A program made the position numbers and the translations under genes. A stretch of DNA of 64,000 nucleotides from UBA1858 sp045105615 (GTDB lineage Bacteria; Pseudomonadota; Gammaproteobacteria; UBA4575), in contig JBGCDS010000002.1 of the NCBI GenBank assembly GCA_045105615.1, forward strand, positions 17,005 through 81,004, read 5' to 3'. Positions 44,944 to 54,915 of this stretch are shown piece by piece. How positions within the stretch are numbered: position 1 is the first letter of the stretch; every line of letters starts with the position of its first letter. The notes beneath the pieces are model-generated. The model worked only from the letters and a program-made list of their open reading frames with translations. It had not been told where the DNA came from and did no database searches.

Positions 44944-46758
44944 CTAACTTTTTTTAGGCGTGCGTTTACGCTCATGTTCTTTTAAGAATTTTTTACGAAT
45001 TCTTATATTCACAGGTGTGACTTCAACTAGCTCATCATCATCAATAAATTCTAATGCATACTCTAATGTCACATCGACAGGGGTAGTCAACACGATGTTC
45101 TCGTCTGTTCCAGAAGCTCGCACATTAGTTAGCTGTTTACCCTTAAGCGCGTTAACAGTTAGGTCATTGTCACGAGTATGGATACCAATGACCATACCTT
45201 CATAAATTTCTTCACCGTGTCCAATCATCATGCGTCCACGCTCTTGCAAACTAAATATTGCATACCCAGCAGCTTTACCTTGACCATTCGAGATCAATAC
45301 ACCTCGTGAGCGTTGGCCAATCCCAGTAGAAACAGTCGGTCCGTAACTATCAAATACGCTATAAATAAGCCCTGTTCCAGATGTCATCGTCATAAATTCT
45401 GTACGAAAACCAATCAATCCACGTGCAGGAATAACATAGTCTAAACGCACACGACCTTTACCATCTGGCTCCATATTCTTAAGCTCACCACGCCGATCGC
45501 CCAATTGCTCCATGACAGAACCTTGATGGTCGGTCTCAACATCAATAGTTAACTGCTCAAATGGCTCTAATACCACACCATTTTCTTCTCGGGTAATTAC
45601 TTCTGGGCGCCCTACCGCGAGTTCAAACCCTTCACGTCGCATGGTTTCAATCAATACTGAAAGATGTAATTCACCACGGCCTGAAACTCTATATTTTTCA
45701 CTATTTTCAATAGTTTCCACGCGTAATGCAACATTATGCTTTAACTCTTGCTGCAGACGATCCCAGATGTTTCTACTGGTCACATACTTGCCTTCTTTTC
45801 CTGCAAATGGTGAAGCATTAGCTTGAAAAGTCATACTGATGGTTGGTTCATCTACGGTCAGCGGCTTGAGCGCCTCTACCGTATCGGGTTGACAAATTGT
45901 GTCGGAAATATCCAGAGGATCAATACCGGTAATAGCTACAATATCCCCTGCACTGGCTGACTCAACTTCAATTCTCTCCAGGCCATGGAATCCCAGAATT
46001 TGTAATATTTTGCCTTTTCGCTGTTTACCTTCTCTATCAATAATCGCGATCGGTGTATTTGATTTGATCTCCCCACGCTTAATTCTTCCTATACCAATAA
46101 CTCCGACATAGTTGTTGTAATCTAATGTCGATATCTGCATTTGGAACGGGCCGTTAGCATCCACATCTGGAGCTTTTACATTTTCAACGATGCTCGTAAG
46201 TAACGGCGTCATATCACCTTCACGTACACTTGCATCAAGTCCTGCGTAACCGTTAATTCCAGAAGCGTAGACCACTGGAAAGTCTAACTGTTCATCAGTC
46301 GCTCCCAAGCGATCGAAAAGATCAAATGTGCGATCCAACACCCAGTCAGGCCGTGCGCCATCACGGTCAATCTTATTTATAACAACGATTGGACAGAAGC
46401 CCATATTAAATGCTTTTTGAGTCACGAAACGTGTTTGCGGCATTGGACCTTCAACTGCATCAACCAATAACAGCACGCAATCCACCATCGAAAGAACTCG
46501 TTCGACTTCTCCACCGAAATCAGCATGTCCTGGAGTATCTACAATATTAATACGATATTCATTCCAGCGGATGGCAGTATTCTTTGAAAGAATAGTGATT
46601 CCACGCTCTTTTTCTAGGTCGTTAGAGTCCATTACTCGCACTTGAGGGGCTGAGCGTTCATCAAACGTGCCAGACTGCTGTAGAAGTTGATCAACCAGGG
46701 TTGTTTTTCCATGGTCAACGTGGGCAATAATGGCGATGTTACGAAGTTTGTCAGTCAC
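44944..46758 (-). CDS. typA: Translational GTPase TypA/BipA
   Basis: 604-residue ribosome-binding GTPase that helps ribosome assembly at low temperature. G motifs: IAHVDHGKTTL, RGITILSKN, DTPGHADFGGEV, and NKIDRDGARPDW. Domains II, III, V and the C-terminal BipA domain (GLIGFRTEFMTMTSGTGLI, GKQLTNVRASGTDENIVL) follow. Full length; start ATG 46758. Confidence 0.97.
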   Translation of the reverse strand: MTDKLRNIAIIAHVDHGKTTLVDQLLQQSGTFDERSAPQVRVMDSNDLEKERGITILSKNTAIRWNEYRINIVDTPGHADFGGEVERVLSMVDCVLLLVDAVEGPMPQTRFVTQKAFNMGFCPIVVINKIDRDGARPDWVLDRTFDLFDRLGATDEQLDFPVVYASGINGYAGLDASVREGDMTPLLTSIVENVKAPDVDANGPFQMQISTLDYNNYVGVIGIGRIKRGEIKSNTPIAIIDREGKQRKGKILQILGFHGLERIEVESASAGDIVAITGIDPLDISDTICQPDTVEALKPLTVDEPTISMTFQANASPFAGKEGKYVTSRNIWDRLQQELKHNVALRVETIENSEKYRVSGRGELHLSVLIETMRREGFELAVGRPEVITREENGVVLEPFEQLTIDVETDHQGSVMEQLGDRRGELKNMEPDGKGRVRLDYVIPARGLIGFRTEFMTMTSGTGLIYSVFDSYGPTVSTGIGQRSRGVLISNGQGKAAGYAIFSLQERGRMMIGHGEEIYEGMVIGIHTRDNDLTVNALKGKQLTNVRASGTDENIVLTTPVDVTLEYALEFIDDDELVEVTPVNIRIRKKFLKEHERKRTPKKS

Positions 46759-46839
46759 GTGCTGGTCCTTGTTTCAGAATGCGCGCGATTATACATGCAC
46801 GCTGTCCAATTGATAGCAGCTGCATCAAAGCAGGATGGA

Positions 46840-47040
46840 TATACTCAACTATTAAGATTCAATGAGGACTATTACCATATCTATAAATTACTTTATATTT
46901 TACTTATAACTATCTGTATATAATAACTTATTAATAAGCCTTATATCTATAATCTTATTTAATAATAGTTTATAAATTATTGATTATTATATATTTATAT
47001 GATTATTAAGCATATACTAAAATTCCATCTACCAACCCTG
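46840..47040. other. Very AT-rich spacer between typA and rhlE
   Basis: About 200 bases with a long run of A and T only broken by a few G or C, including a perfect CTTATTAATAAG palindrome at 46927-46938. No coding frame is supported. It could bind H-NS-like proteins or act as an upstream element; neither is shown. Confidence 0.5.
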
Positions 47041-47109
47041 TTTAATTTTAGGTATTTAGATCAATTCTGAATAAGATTTGTTGGCTATATCAATCCACAT
47101 GACATCCTG

Positions 47110-47258
47110 TATACTTCGCGCCTCTTAAGTGCACTTCGGTCTGCACACTATTCAAGCGACTATTCTCAAGATAGTCACTCAAACAAGAAATATGTATCCG
47201 CCTAGACCGACTCAAGCCATAGTTTTGAGTAGGCCGATCCTCTGGAGTTAAATCATTA
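47110..47258 (+). promoter_or_regulatory. Structured leader of rhlE
   Basis: A -10 like TATACT at 47110-47115 would start a leader of about 137 bases. It contains an interrupted AGTGCA/TGCACACT hairpin near 47129-47150, GACTAT/ATAGTC at 47158-47176, and ACTCAA/TTGAGT at 47210-47230 just before the GGAG ribosome site. Long leaders are known in mRNAs for cold-linked DEAD-box helicases, and this could serve autoregulation. Confidence 0.4.
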
Positions 47259-48575
47259 ATGTCATTTGAATCACTCGGCCTGCGTGCCGAATTACTTCGT
47301 GCTGTGTCTGAAAAAGGCTATACCGCACCTACCCCAATACAAGAACAAGCCATTCCTTATATATTAGACGGTCGCGACCTTATGGGTGGCGCTCAAACAG
47401 GTACCGGCAAAACAGCTGGCTTCACCCTGCCGCTATTACATAGGTTAGCCTCTAAACAGGTTAGCCAAAAAGGCCGGCGCCCCATTCGAGCCTTGGTATT
47501 AACACCCACACGCGAGCTAGCCGCTCAGGTAGCTGATAGTGTGCGTGATTATGGACAACACTTATCACTACGCTCTGCAGTTGTTTTTGGTGGAGTCAGT
47601 ATTAATCCGCAAAAACAAAAACTGATTAAGGGAGTGGATGTATTAATTGCCACACCTGGTAGATTACTAGATCACGTAGGCCAAAAAACCGCAGATTTAT
47701 CGAATATAGATATTCTAGTATTAGACGAAGCTGATCGCATGTTAGATATGGGCTTCATACACGATATACGTAAAGTCCTTGCACTACTTCCAAAGCAAAA
47801 ACAGACTTTATTATTCTCTGCAACTTTTTCTAAAGAAATCAAACAGCTCTCAAGCGGCCTGTTGAATAATCCCGCATTAGTTGAAGTGGCAACAGAAAAT
47901 ACTGCGTCTGACTTGGTATCTCAGGTTGTGCATCCAGTCGATAAGTCACGTAAACGCGAATTACTTTCGCACTTAATTGGCACTAATAATTGGAAACAGG
48001 TATTAGTATTTAATCGCACTAAACACAGCGCTAATCGCTTAGCCAAACAATTAGAGTCAGATGGTATTAGCGCGGCTGCTATTCATGGAAATAAAAGCCA
48101 AGGCGCAAGAACAAAAGCACTTGCTGATTTCAAGATAGGCAAAGTACGCGTATTAGTGGCCACTGATATTGCAGCACGAGGATTAGATATTTCACAATTA
48201 CCCCACGTGGTAAATTTTGATTTACCTAACGTGGCTGAAGACTATGTACATCGAATCGGCCGCACAGGTCGCGCAGGTAATGAAGGTGAAGCAATGTCAC
48301 TAGTATGCATAGATGAACACAAGCTACTAAGAGATATCGAAAAACTAATTAAGCGAGACATCCCTAAGGTTGTCATTGATGAGTTCGAGCCAGATCCTTC
48401 AATCAAAGCAGAACCAATCAATACTGGACGCGGCCAGCAACAGAGAAAATCAAAACCTTCTCGAAACAAGTCCTCATCAAAGCGTGGCAGTGGCTCACCA
48501 TCATCACCTTATAATGGTCGCTCAAACAATCAAGGCCGCTCAGGTAATCGAGCGCGCCAGAGCTCCAGAGGCTAA
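47259..48575 (+). CDS. rhlE: DEAD-box RNA helicase, RhlE type
   Basis: 438-residue ATP-dependent RNA helicase. Motifs in order: PIQEQAIP (Q), GGAQTGTGKTAGF (I), PTRELAAQV, TPGRLLDH, VLDEADRMLDMGF (II), SATFS (III), VATDIAARGLDI (V), HRIGRTGRAG (VI), and a basic Arg/Ser/Gly-rich tail after residue 385. The N-terminus and core match RhlE. It probably acts in ribosome assembly or RNA decay. Confidence 0.92.
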   Translation: MSFESLGLRAELLRAVSEKGYTAPTPIQEQAIPYILDGRDLMGGAQTGTGKTAGFTLPLLHRLASKQVSQKGRRPIRALVLTPTRELAAQVADSVRDYGQHLSLRSAVVFGGVSINPQKQKLIKGVDVLIATPGRLLDHVGQKTADLSNIDILVLDEADRMLDMGFIHDIRKVLALLPKQKQTLLFSATFSKEIKQLSSGLLNNPALVEVATENTASDLVSQVVHPVDKSRKRELLSHLIGTNNWKQVLVFNRTKHSANRLAKQLESDGISAAAIHGNKSQGARTKALADFKIGKVRVLVATDIAARGLDISQLPHVVNFDLPNVAEDYVHRIGRTGRAGNEGEAMSLVCIDEHKLLRDIEKLIKRDIPKVVIDEFEPDPSIKAEPINTGRGQQQRKSKPSRNKSSSKRGSGSPSSPYNGRSNNQGRSGNRARQSSRG

Positions 48576-48591
48576 CTACTGATAATTATTT

Positions 48592-48621
48592 TAGGCGAGA
48601 GAATGAAATATTTCTCGCCTA
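48592..48621. terminator. Hairpin between convergent rhlE and ygjP-like genes
   Basis: TAGGCGAG (48592-48599) pairs with CTCGCCTA (48614-48621), with further weak pairing inside the loop. It lies exactly between the two stop codons and may terminate both genes, though neither side has a long U-run. Confidence 0.55.
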
Positions 48622-49338
48622 TTATGGTGAAGATAATTTTTGTTCTGCCATTTTCCAAGCCGGCATATATTCAGAGACGAAATTGTAGAAACGTTGATTA
48701 TGATTAGCCTCTAAGAAATGCGTCATTTCATGTAGTACCACATACTCTAAACAATTCATGGGCTTTTTGGCCAATTCCAAGTTCAACCAAATCCTTTTTG
48801 CCTTAGGGTTACATGTTCCCCATCTGGTTTTCATTTTCTTTACACCAAATTCTTTTACTTTCAAATTCATTAAAAGCTCATATTTATCAATCAATATTGG
48901 AATTTGATTTTTCAATTGATCTCTATACCAAGCTTCTAATATAGACTGTCTTTTTTCACATGAAGCCTGTTGCTTGACATGTAATTCCAATATATGCCCA
49001 TTTAAGACCACCTTAGGCTTAGAAGTTGATTCAACGCATTGAAGCTCATACTGTTGATCAAAACAGTAATGTGTTTCTCCAGATTGATATACGAATCCAC
49101 TATTTTTTGCGCAAGCTTCAAGTCTTTGTTGCTGCACCAATATCCAATCATACTTGGACACAACGAACTCATAGATCAAATTAGTGGGTATTCCTTTTGG
49201 CGCAGATACTCGCACCTGCCCCTCTGGCTGCGTCACTCTTAAATTAATGTTTTTAACATTTTTACGTGTCAACTCAACAATGATATCTTGTATATGTAAT
49301 TGCGTTGTCGATAAAACTTTACTTCTAGCTCTATTCAT
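48622..49338 (-). CDS. YgjP-like metallopeptidase (M48/DUF45)
   Basis: 238 residues. Zinc motif HEMTHFLEANHNQRF (HExxH plus a downstream His, here in NHNQRF). N-terminal LRVTQPEGQVRVSAPKG and TRWGTCNPKAKRIWLNLELAK match the DUF45 predicted hydrolases that include YgjP. ATG 49338. It lies ten bases after dbpA in transcription order; its biological substrate is unknown. Confidence 0.85.
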   Translation of the reverse strand: MNRARSKVLSTTQLHIQDIIVELTRKNVKNINLRVTQPEGQVRVSAPKGIPTNLIYEFVVSKYDWILVQQQRLEACAKNSGFVYQSGETHYCFDQQYELQCVESTSKPKVVLNGHILELHVKQQASCEKRQSILEAWYRDQLKNQIPILIDKYELLMNLKVKEFGVKKMKTRWGTCNPKAKRIWLNLELAKKPMNCLEYVVLHEMTHFLEANHNQRFYNFVSEYMPAWKMAEQKLSSP

Positions 49339-49348
49339 AACGAGAGTA

Positions 49349-50776
49349 TCAACGAATTTTTCGCACTTTAAATTTACGTCCTTTGATTTTACCTTCAGTC
49401 AAAATCTTTAATGCTTGTTTTGCAATTGATCTCTCGACTGCAACATAAGAAAAATGATCGAAAATATTAATCTTACCAATTTGCTTGCCCGATAGAGTTG
49501 TTGTCGAGGTTAATGCACCAAGAATATCTCCCGCACGGACTTTTTCTTTACGACCTCCACTGATACATAACGACACCATGGGAGGTATCAATTTAAAATT
49601 TTCACGTACTTTAAGTGAGGCAACAGATAGAACAGAGACATCAGCCTTTTGATATTCCTCTATCGCTTTAATTCGATGTGCTTCACTTTCTATAAACAAG
49701 CTCACGGCCACGCCTTGCTTGCCCGCGCGTCCGGTTCGCCCAATACGATGAATATGAATCTCAGGATCAAATGCTAACTCAAAATTAATCACTGCATCTA
49801 AATCTTTAATATCTAATCCGCGTGCTGCAACATCGGTTGCAATCAATATGGAAGTACTTTTATTCATCACTTGGACTAATACTTGATCGCGTTGCTTTTG
49901 CTCAAGATCACCATGCAATGCCAGCACATGAAAACCTTGATTCCATAAGTCATCTGCCAGTTCCTGGCATTGTTGCTTTCGATTGCAAAATACCACACTT
50001 GATTCAGGACGATAGTGTTGTAGTAATGACACTAATGTTTTGGTCCGACCACCCTTTTGAATTTCGTAGAAGTTCTGCTTTATCTTTTTATTGTCATGCA
50101 GACTTTCAACACGCACATCAATTGGATTTTTCTGAATAGAATCACTGATTTTTTTTATCTCATCAGGGTATGTCGCAGAAAATAATAATGTTTGTCTTTT
50201 ATCTGGTGTTTCTCGAATGATATTCATAATATCTTCTTGAAATCCAAGGCTGAGCATTTGATCTGCCTCATCAAGCACTAGTATTTTAACGCCACCCAAC
50301 AGTAATGTTCCCATGCTTAGATGTTTAAGAATACGTCCTGGTGTACCCACCACTATATGAGGATTTCGCTCAAGAGATGCCAACTGCGGACCTAAGGGTT
50401 TACCACCACATAAAGTCAAAATATTAGTATTAGGAATTGCCCGCGCTAATTGGCGTATTTCTTTGGTAACTTGATCTGCCAACTCACGTGTTGGACATAG
50501 CACCAATGATTGAGTCATGAATACATGAATATCTAACTTACTCAGAATCCCAATCGCAAAGGCTGCAGTTTTTCCGCTACCAGTTTTAGCCTGAGCCAAA
50601 ATATCTTTGCCCTTTAATATGTCGGGCAGACTCTGCGATTGGATATCAGTCATTGCTTTGTAACCCAACGACTCAATATTGCCTTCCAATTTAGAACTGA
50701 TGGATAAGGATGAAAAGTTTTTTGCTGTCACGTTTAATTTTGTCTGTTTATTGAGCGTTTCATTAACATTTACCAC
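49349..50776 (-). CDS. dbpA: ATP-dependent RNA helicase DbpA
   Basis: 475-residue DEAD-box helicase activated by 23S rRNA hairpin 92. Motifs: TDIQSQSLP (Q), AKTGSGKTAAF (I), PTRELADQV, LVLDEADQMLSLGF (II), SATYP (III), RGLDI and HRIGRTGRAG. The C-terminal domain (RAGDILGALT, GKINIFDHFSYVAV, KGRKFKVRKI) is the DbpA RNA-recognition domain that sets specificity. The start is GTG 50776; no ATG is in frame nearby. Confidence 0.94.
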   Translation of the reverse strand: MVNVNETLNKQTKLNVTAKNFSSLSISSKLEGNIESLGYKAMTDIQSQSLPDILKGKDILAQAKTGSGKTAAFAIGILSKLDIHVFMTQSLVLCPTRELADQVTKEIRQLARAIPNTNILTLCGGKPLGPQLASLERNPHIVVGTPGRILKHLSMGTLLLGGVKILVLDEADQMLSLGFQEDIMNIIRETPDKRQTLLFSATYPDEIKKISDSIQKNPIDVRVESLHDNKKIKQNFYEIQKGGRTKTLVSLLQHYRPESSVVFCNRKQQCQELADDLWNQGFHVLALHGDLEQKQRDQVLVQVMNKSTSILIATDVAARGLDIKDLDAVINFELAFDPEIHIHRIGRTGRAGKQGVAVSLFIESEAHRIKAIEEYQKADVSVLSVASLKVRENFKLIPPMVSLCISGGRKEKVRAGDILGALTSTTTLSGKQIGKINIFDHFSYVAVERSIAKQALKILTEGKIKGRKFKVRKIR

Positions 50777-50906
50777 CCTAATTGATTCGCATAATAGATC
50801 GCAGCGCTAATAATAAGCCATTCGTACACTAGTATGTCTTATATAAGAGTTTTCTGATATAGTTCGCGCCATTTCACGCAGTTAACTCCCACTAAAAAGA
50901 TTCTCA

Positions 50907-52436
50907 ATGTTCCATCTTGGTTGCGCAAGTAGCGCCTGTTTTAAAAATGAAATCCTTTCTGGTTTAACCGTGGCATTAGCCCTAGTTCCCGAAGCAGTTG
51001 CATTTGCATTCGTGGCCGGAGTAGAACCCTTAGTAGGTTTATATGCTGCATTTATGGTGGGGCTTCTTGCCGCCATATTCGGGGGGCGTCCGGGAATGAT
51101 CTCTGGTGCAACGGGTGCAATGGCTGTCGTGATGGTTGCTTTAGTCGCAGACCATGGTGTTCAATACTTGTTTGCAACCGTAGTTGTCACTGGCTTATTT
51201 CAAATGCTTGCAGGCGTATTAAGGCTTGGGAAATTTATTCGTATCGTGCCTCACCCTGTAATGCTTGGTTTCGTTAATGGACTAGCTATTGTGATATTTA
51301 TAGCTCAATTACAACATTTTCAAGTAGCCAATGAAGAAGGTGTAAAGCAATGGCTAAGTGGTGATGCTTTAACAATTTTTGCTAGCTTAATATTACTCAC
51401 TATTTTCATCATTCAGTTCTTACCTAAGCTAACAGGAAGCTTCCCAGCCGCATTGGCAGCCATCATTGTGGTGAGTTTATTAGTGATAGGCCTTGATTTA
51501 AATACAGTAACAGTGGGGGACCTAGCCAGTATTGAGGGTGGACTCCCTGTCTTTAATATTCCTGCCGTCCCTTTCACCTTTGAAACACTTATTATCATTC
51601 TGCCATATGCGTTTATTTTAGCAGCGATTGGATTAATTGAATCGTTACTCACTTTGAGCTTAATTGATGAAGTGACTGGCACTCGTGGCAGAGGCAATCG
51701 TGAGTGCTTTGGCCAGGGCATTGCCAACACTGTCACAGGATTCTTCGGCGGTATGGGTGGGTGCGCAATGATTGGTCAAAGCATGATTAATGTAAATTCA
51801 GGTGGGCGCCAGCGTTTATCTGGAATATCCGCAGCCATCTTTTTATTAATATTCATTTTGTTTGCTTCACCCTTGATTGAACAGATTCCGATGGCCGCAC
51901 TAGTGGGCGTGATGTTTATTGTCGTATTTGCAACTTTCGAATGGTCCAGCTTACGTATTATTCGTAAAATCCCAGTTACTGATGCCTTTGTATTAGTATT
52001 AGTCTCTGCAGTCACAGTATTTACTGATTTAGCCATCGCCGTGGTGGTTGGCGTAATTGTGTCAGCATTAGCCTTTGCTTGGGAAAATGCTAAGCATATT
52101 AATATCAGTACTTATGATGATGAAAAAGGTTCTCGTATTCACGAACTTAATGGACCACTATTTTTTGGATCAGTGAAAAATTTCCTCGAACTATTCAACC
52201 CTGAGAATGATCCCGACGATGTCATTATTGAATTTCAAAATTCTCGTGTGGCAGACCACTCAGCCATCGAAGCCATCGATACATTAGCAGAAAGATACAT
52301 TAAGGCAGGTAAGAAATTGCATCTGCGCCACCTAAGTCTTGAGTGTCGTCAGTTACTTACCAAAGCTGGAGATTTAGTTGAGGTCAATGTTCTGGAAGAT
52401 CCTCAATATCATGTTGCTGATGATCAGATCGCCTAG
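50907..52436 (+). CDS. SulP-family anion transporter with STAS domain
   Basis: 509 residues. A polytopic membrane domain with the SulP pattern (ALVPEAVAFAFVAGVEPLVGLYAAF, SGATGAMAVVM, LGFVNGLAIVIF, GRGNRECFGQGIANTVTGFFGGMGGCAMIGQS) is followed by a C-terminal STAS domain from about residue 400 (FFGSVKNFLELF, NSRVADHSAIEAIDTL). Members carry sulfate, bicarbonate or dicarboxylates; the substrate cannot be told. ATG 50907 has only a weak ribosome site. Confidence 0.9.
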   Translation: MFHLGCASSACFKNEILSGLTVALALVPEAVAFAFVAGVEPLVGLYAAFMVGLLAAIFGGRPGMISGATGAMAVVMVALVADHGVQYLFATVVVTGLFQMLAGVLRLGKFIRIVPHPVMLGFVNGLAIVIFIAQLQHFQVANEEGVKQWLSGDALTIFASLILLTIFIIQFLPKLTGSFPAALAAIIVVSLLVIGLDLNTVTVGDLASIEGGLPVFNIPAVPFTFETLIIILPYAFILAAIGLIESLLTLSLIDEVTGTRGRGNRECFGQGIANTVTGFFGGMGGCAMIGQSMINVNSGGRQRLSGISAAIFLLIFILFASPLIEQIPMAALVGVMFIVVFATFEWSSLRIIRKIPVTDAFVLVLVSAVTVFTDLAIAVVVGVIVSALAFAWENAKHINISTYDDEKGSRIHELNGPLFFGSVKNFLELFNPENDPDDVIIEFQNSRVADHSAIEAIDTLAERYIKAGKKLHLRHLSLECRQLLTKAGDLVEVNVLEDPQYHVADDQIA

Positions 52437-52567
52437 ACAAAATTATGTGCTAATAACTGCTTAATTTAGCTCGATATTGACACAAATTTACTCGACGTCA
52501 CTACAACAAATCCTTATAGTACCGCCATTTTACTAGACATCATTATTACTCGTTCAGGAATACCGCT

Positions 52568-54178
52568 TTGATCACTACCGCAAATATCACCATGCAATTT
52601 GGCGCTAAGCCATTATTTGAAAATATCTCTGTCAAATTTGGCGAAGGTAATCGCTATGGCCTAATCGGTGCTAACGGTTGTGGTAAATCGACATTTATGA
52701 AGATTCTTGATGGCAGTCTCACGCCCTCTTCTGGCAACGTTTCAATTACACCAAATGAACGAGTTGGAAAACTACATCAAGATCAATTCGCTTTTGAAGA
52801 ACACAGCGTTATTGATACTGTCATTATGGGGCATTCAACCCTATGGGAAATTAAACAAGAACGTGACCGTATTTATTCCTTGCCAGAAATGTCTGATGAA
52901 GAAGGCATGAAAGTCGCTGACTTAGAAGTCCAATTTGCCGAATTAGATGGTTACAGCGCAGAAAGTCGTGCTGGCGAATTATTAATGAGCGCAGGTATTG
53001 AAGAAGCCTTACATTTTGGCCCTATGAGCGAAGTAGCCCCAGGCTGGAAACTAAGAGTCCTACTCGCACAGGCATTATTTGCTGACCCTGATATTTTATT
53101 ACTTGACGAGCCTACCAATAACTTAGATATCAATACTATTCGATGGTTGGAAGGCGTACTCAACGAGCGTAAAAGCACTATGGTGATTATTTCTCACGAT
53201 CGTCATTTCTTAAATGCCGTATGCACTCATATGGCAGACATGGATTTTGGCGAACTACGTGTTTACCCAGGCAACTATGACGATTTCATGATTGCTTCAA
53301 CAGCTGTCAGAGAACGCGCTCAATCACAGAATGCTAAAAAGAAAGCACAGATCGCAGATCTACAACAGTTTGTTAGTCGTTTCTCAGCCAATGCTTCTAA
53401 AGCTAAGCAAGCAACCTCTCGCGCCAAACAAATAGATAAAATCAAACTAGAAGATATAAAACCTTCAAGTCGAGTAAGCCCTTTTGTTCGATTCAATCAA
53501 ACTAAAAAATTACATCGCCAAGCATTAATACTAGAAGATATTGGACATGGCTTTGATGGCGAAGAATTATTTACGAATGGCAATGTTATTTTAGATGCTG
53601 GCAGTCGTCTTGCCGTCATAGGCGAGAATGGCGCAGGGAAGACCACCTTCTTACGATGCTTAATTAGTGAGATCGAAGCTAATCATGGCACATTAAAATG
53701 GTCTGAAAATGCAACCTTAGGCTACTGCCCCCAAGACAGTACTGTCGAATTTGATAATGACTTAACTTTATTTGATTGGATGAGCCAATGGCGGAAACCA
53801 AAACATGACGATGAAATTGTACGCGGAACATTAGGCCGATTATTATTCTCATCTGATGATTTCAAAAAGAAAGTAAACGTATGCTCTGGTGGTGAGAAAA
53901 ATCGTTTGTTATTTGGCAAATTAATGATGGGCGAAACCAACGTGCTTATCATGGATGAGCCAACTAACCATTTAGATATGGAAGCGATTGAAGCATTAAA
54001 CCTCGCATTAGATCATTACGAAGGTACGCTAATATTTGTAAGCCATGATCGTGAGTTCGTCTCTTCTTTAGCCACTCGTGTCATTGAAATTAAAGACAAC
54101 AAAATCATCGACTTCCAAGGTAACTATGAAGAATATTTAGCTAGCCAGCAGAATGATGATCAAGCAGCAAGTTTTTAA
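52568..54178 (+). CDS. ybiT: ABC-F ATPase YbiT
   Basis: 536-residue soluble ABC-F protein of the ribosome-associated type. First cassette: GANGCGKST, a degenerate signature APGWKLRV and LLDEPTNNLD; second: GENGAGKTT, CSGGEKNR and IMDEPTNHLD. The linker with NAKKKAQIADLQ and SRAKQIDKIKLE matches YbiT closely. It starts with TTG 52568. It shares a TAATG with the next gene. Confidence 0.95.
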   Translation: MITTANITMQFGAKPLFENISVKFGEGNRYGLIGANGCGKSTFMKILDGSLTPSSGNVSITPNERVGKLHQDQFAFEEHSVIDTVIMGHSTLWEIKQERDRIYSLPEMSDEEGMKVADLEVQFAELDGYSAESRAGELLMSAGIEEALHFGPMSEVAPGWKLRVLLAQALFADPDILLLDEPTNNLDINTIRWLEGVLNERKSTMVIISHDRHFLNAVCTHMADMDFGELRVYPGNYDDFMIASTAVRERAQSQNAKKKAQIADLQQFVSRFSANASKAKQATSRAKQIDKIKLEDIKPSSRVSPFVRFNQTKKLHRQALILEDIGHGFDGEELFTNGNVILDAGSRLAVIGENGAGKTTFLRCLISEIEANHGTLKWSENATLGYCPQDSTVEFDNDLTLFDWMSQWRKPKHDDEIVRGTLGRLLFSSDDFKKKVNVCSGGEKNRLLFGKLMMGETNVLIMDEPTNHLDMEAIEALNLALDHYEGTLIFVSHDREFVSSLATRVIEIKDNKIIDFQGNYEEYLASQQNDDQAASF

Positions 54179-54915
54179 TGCTGCCAATTTTTGAAGAAAT
54201 TGATTTTCAACAAACTCCTTTGGGAGATATTAGCCTTAGACGTCGATCAGAGCCCAGGTTAGATAATATCATTATCTATGAAGTAAAGCTTAACGAAGAA
54301 TTTTTAATGTCTAGCCTATTCACCGAGGCAGAAGTACAATTATCACTTCTTGGGCTCAAACAAGTTCAAAACACTTTCGGTAGTCATGCGAAATTAGATA
54401 TTATAGTCGGTGGTTTAGGACTAGGCTTCACCGCAGCGACTGTATTAGAAAATCCTGCAGTCATTTCATTAAATGTAATCGATGTAATGCAACCAGTAAT
54501 CAATTGGCATCAACAACAACTGGTTCCTTTAGGTGAAACACTTATCAATGATGAACGCTGCACTCTAACGCTTGCAGATTTCTATCACCTATCCAAGCTA
54601 GAAAATATTGGATTTAACAGCGACAAGCCAAGCCAATTAGCCCATGCCGTATTATTAGATATTGATCATTCACCAAGCCACTTACTTAATGAGAACAATG
54701 CGGGTTTTTATACTAAAGTTGGACTTAAAAGCTTAGCCAGTAAAATACATTCAAAAGGCGTATTTGGATTATGGTCAAATGAATTACCGGATCAAAATTT
54801 TATAGACTTACTAAACTCTGTATTCGAATCAACCCAAGCACATATCATTAAATTTCCTAATCCCTATACCCGCGAAGAATCAATTAATACAGTTTACATA
54901 TCAAATACGCATTAA
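54178..54915 (+). CDS. Spermidine-synthase-like methyltransferase-fold protein
   Basis: 245 residues with a Rossmann SAM-binding motif (LDIIVGGLGLGFTAATVL), an acidic loop (NVIDVMQPVINWH) and a later AVLLDIDHSPSHLL, as in spermidine synthases and related methyltransferases. It starts inside the ybiT stop (TAATG), so the two are coupled. Whether it makes a polyamine, methylates a substrate or has another role is not clear. Converges with cheD without a spacer. Confidence 0.7.
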   Translation: MLPIFEEIDFQQTPLGDISLRRRSEPRLDNIIIYEVKLNEEFLMSSLFTEAEVQLSLLGLKQVQNTFGSHAKLDIIVGGLGLGFTAATVLENPAVISLNVIDVMQPVINWHQQQLVPLGETLINDERCTLTLADFYHLSKLENIGFNSDKPSQLAHAVLLDIDHSPSHLLNENNAGFYTKVGLKSLASKIHSKGVFGLWSNELPDQNFIDLLNSVFESTQAHIIKFPNPYTREESINTVYISNTH

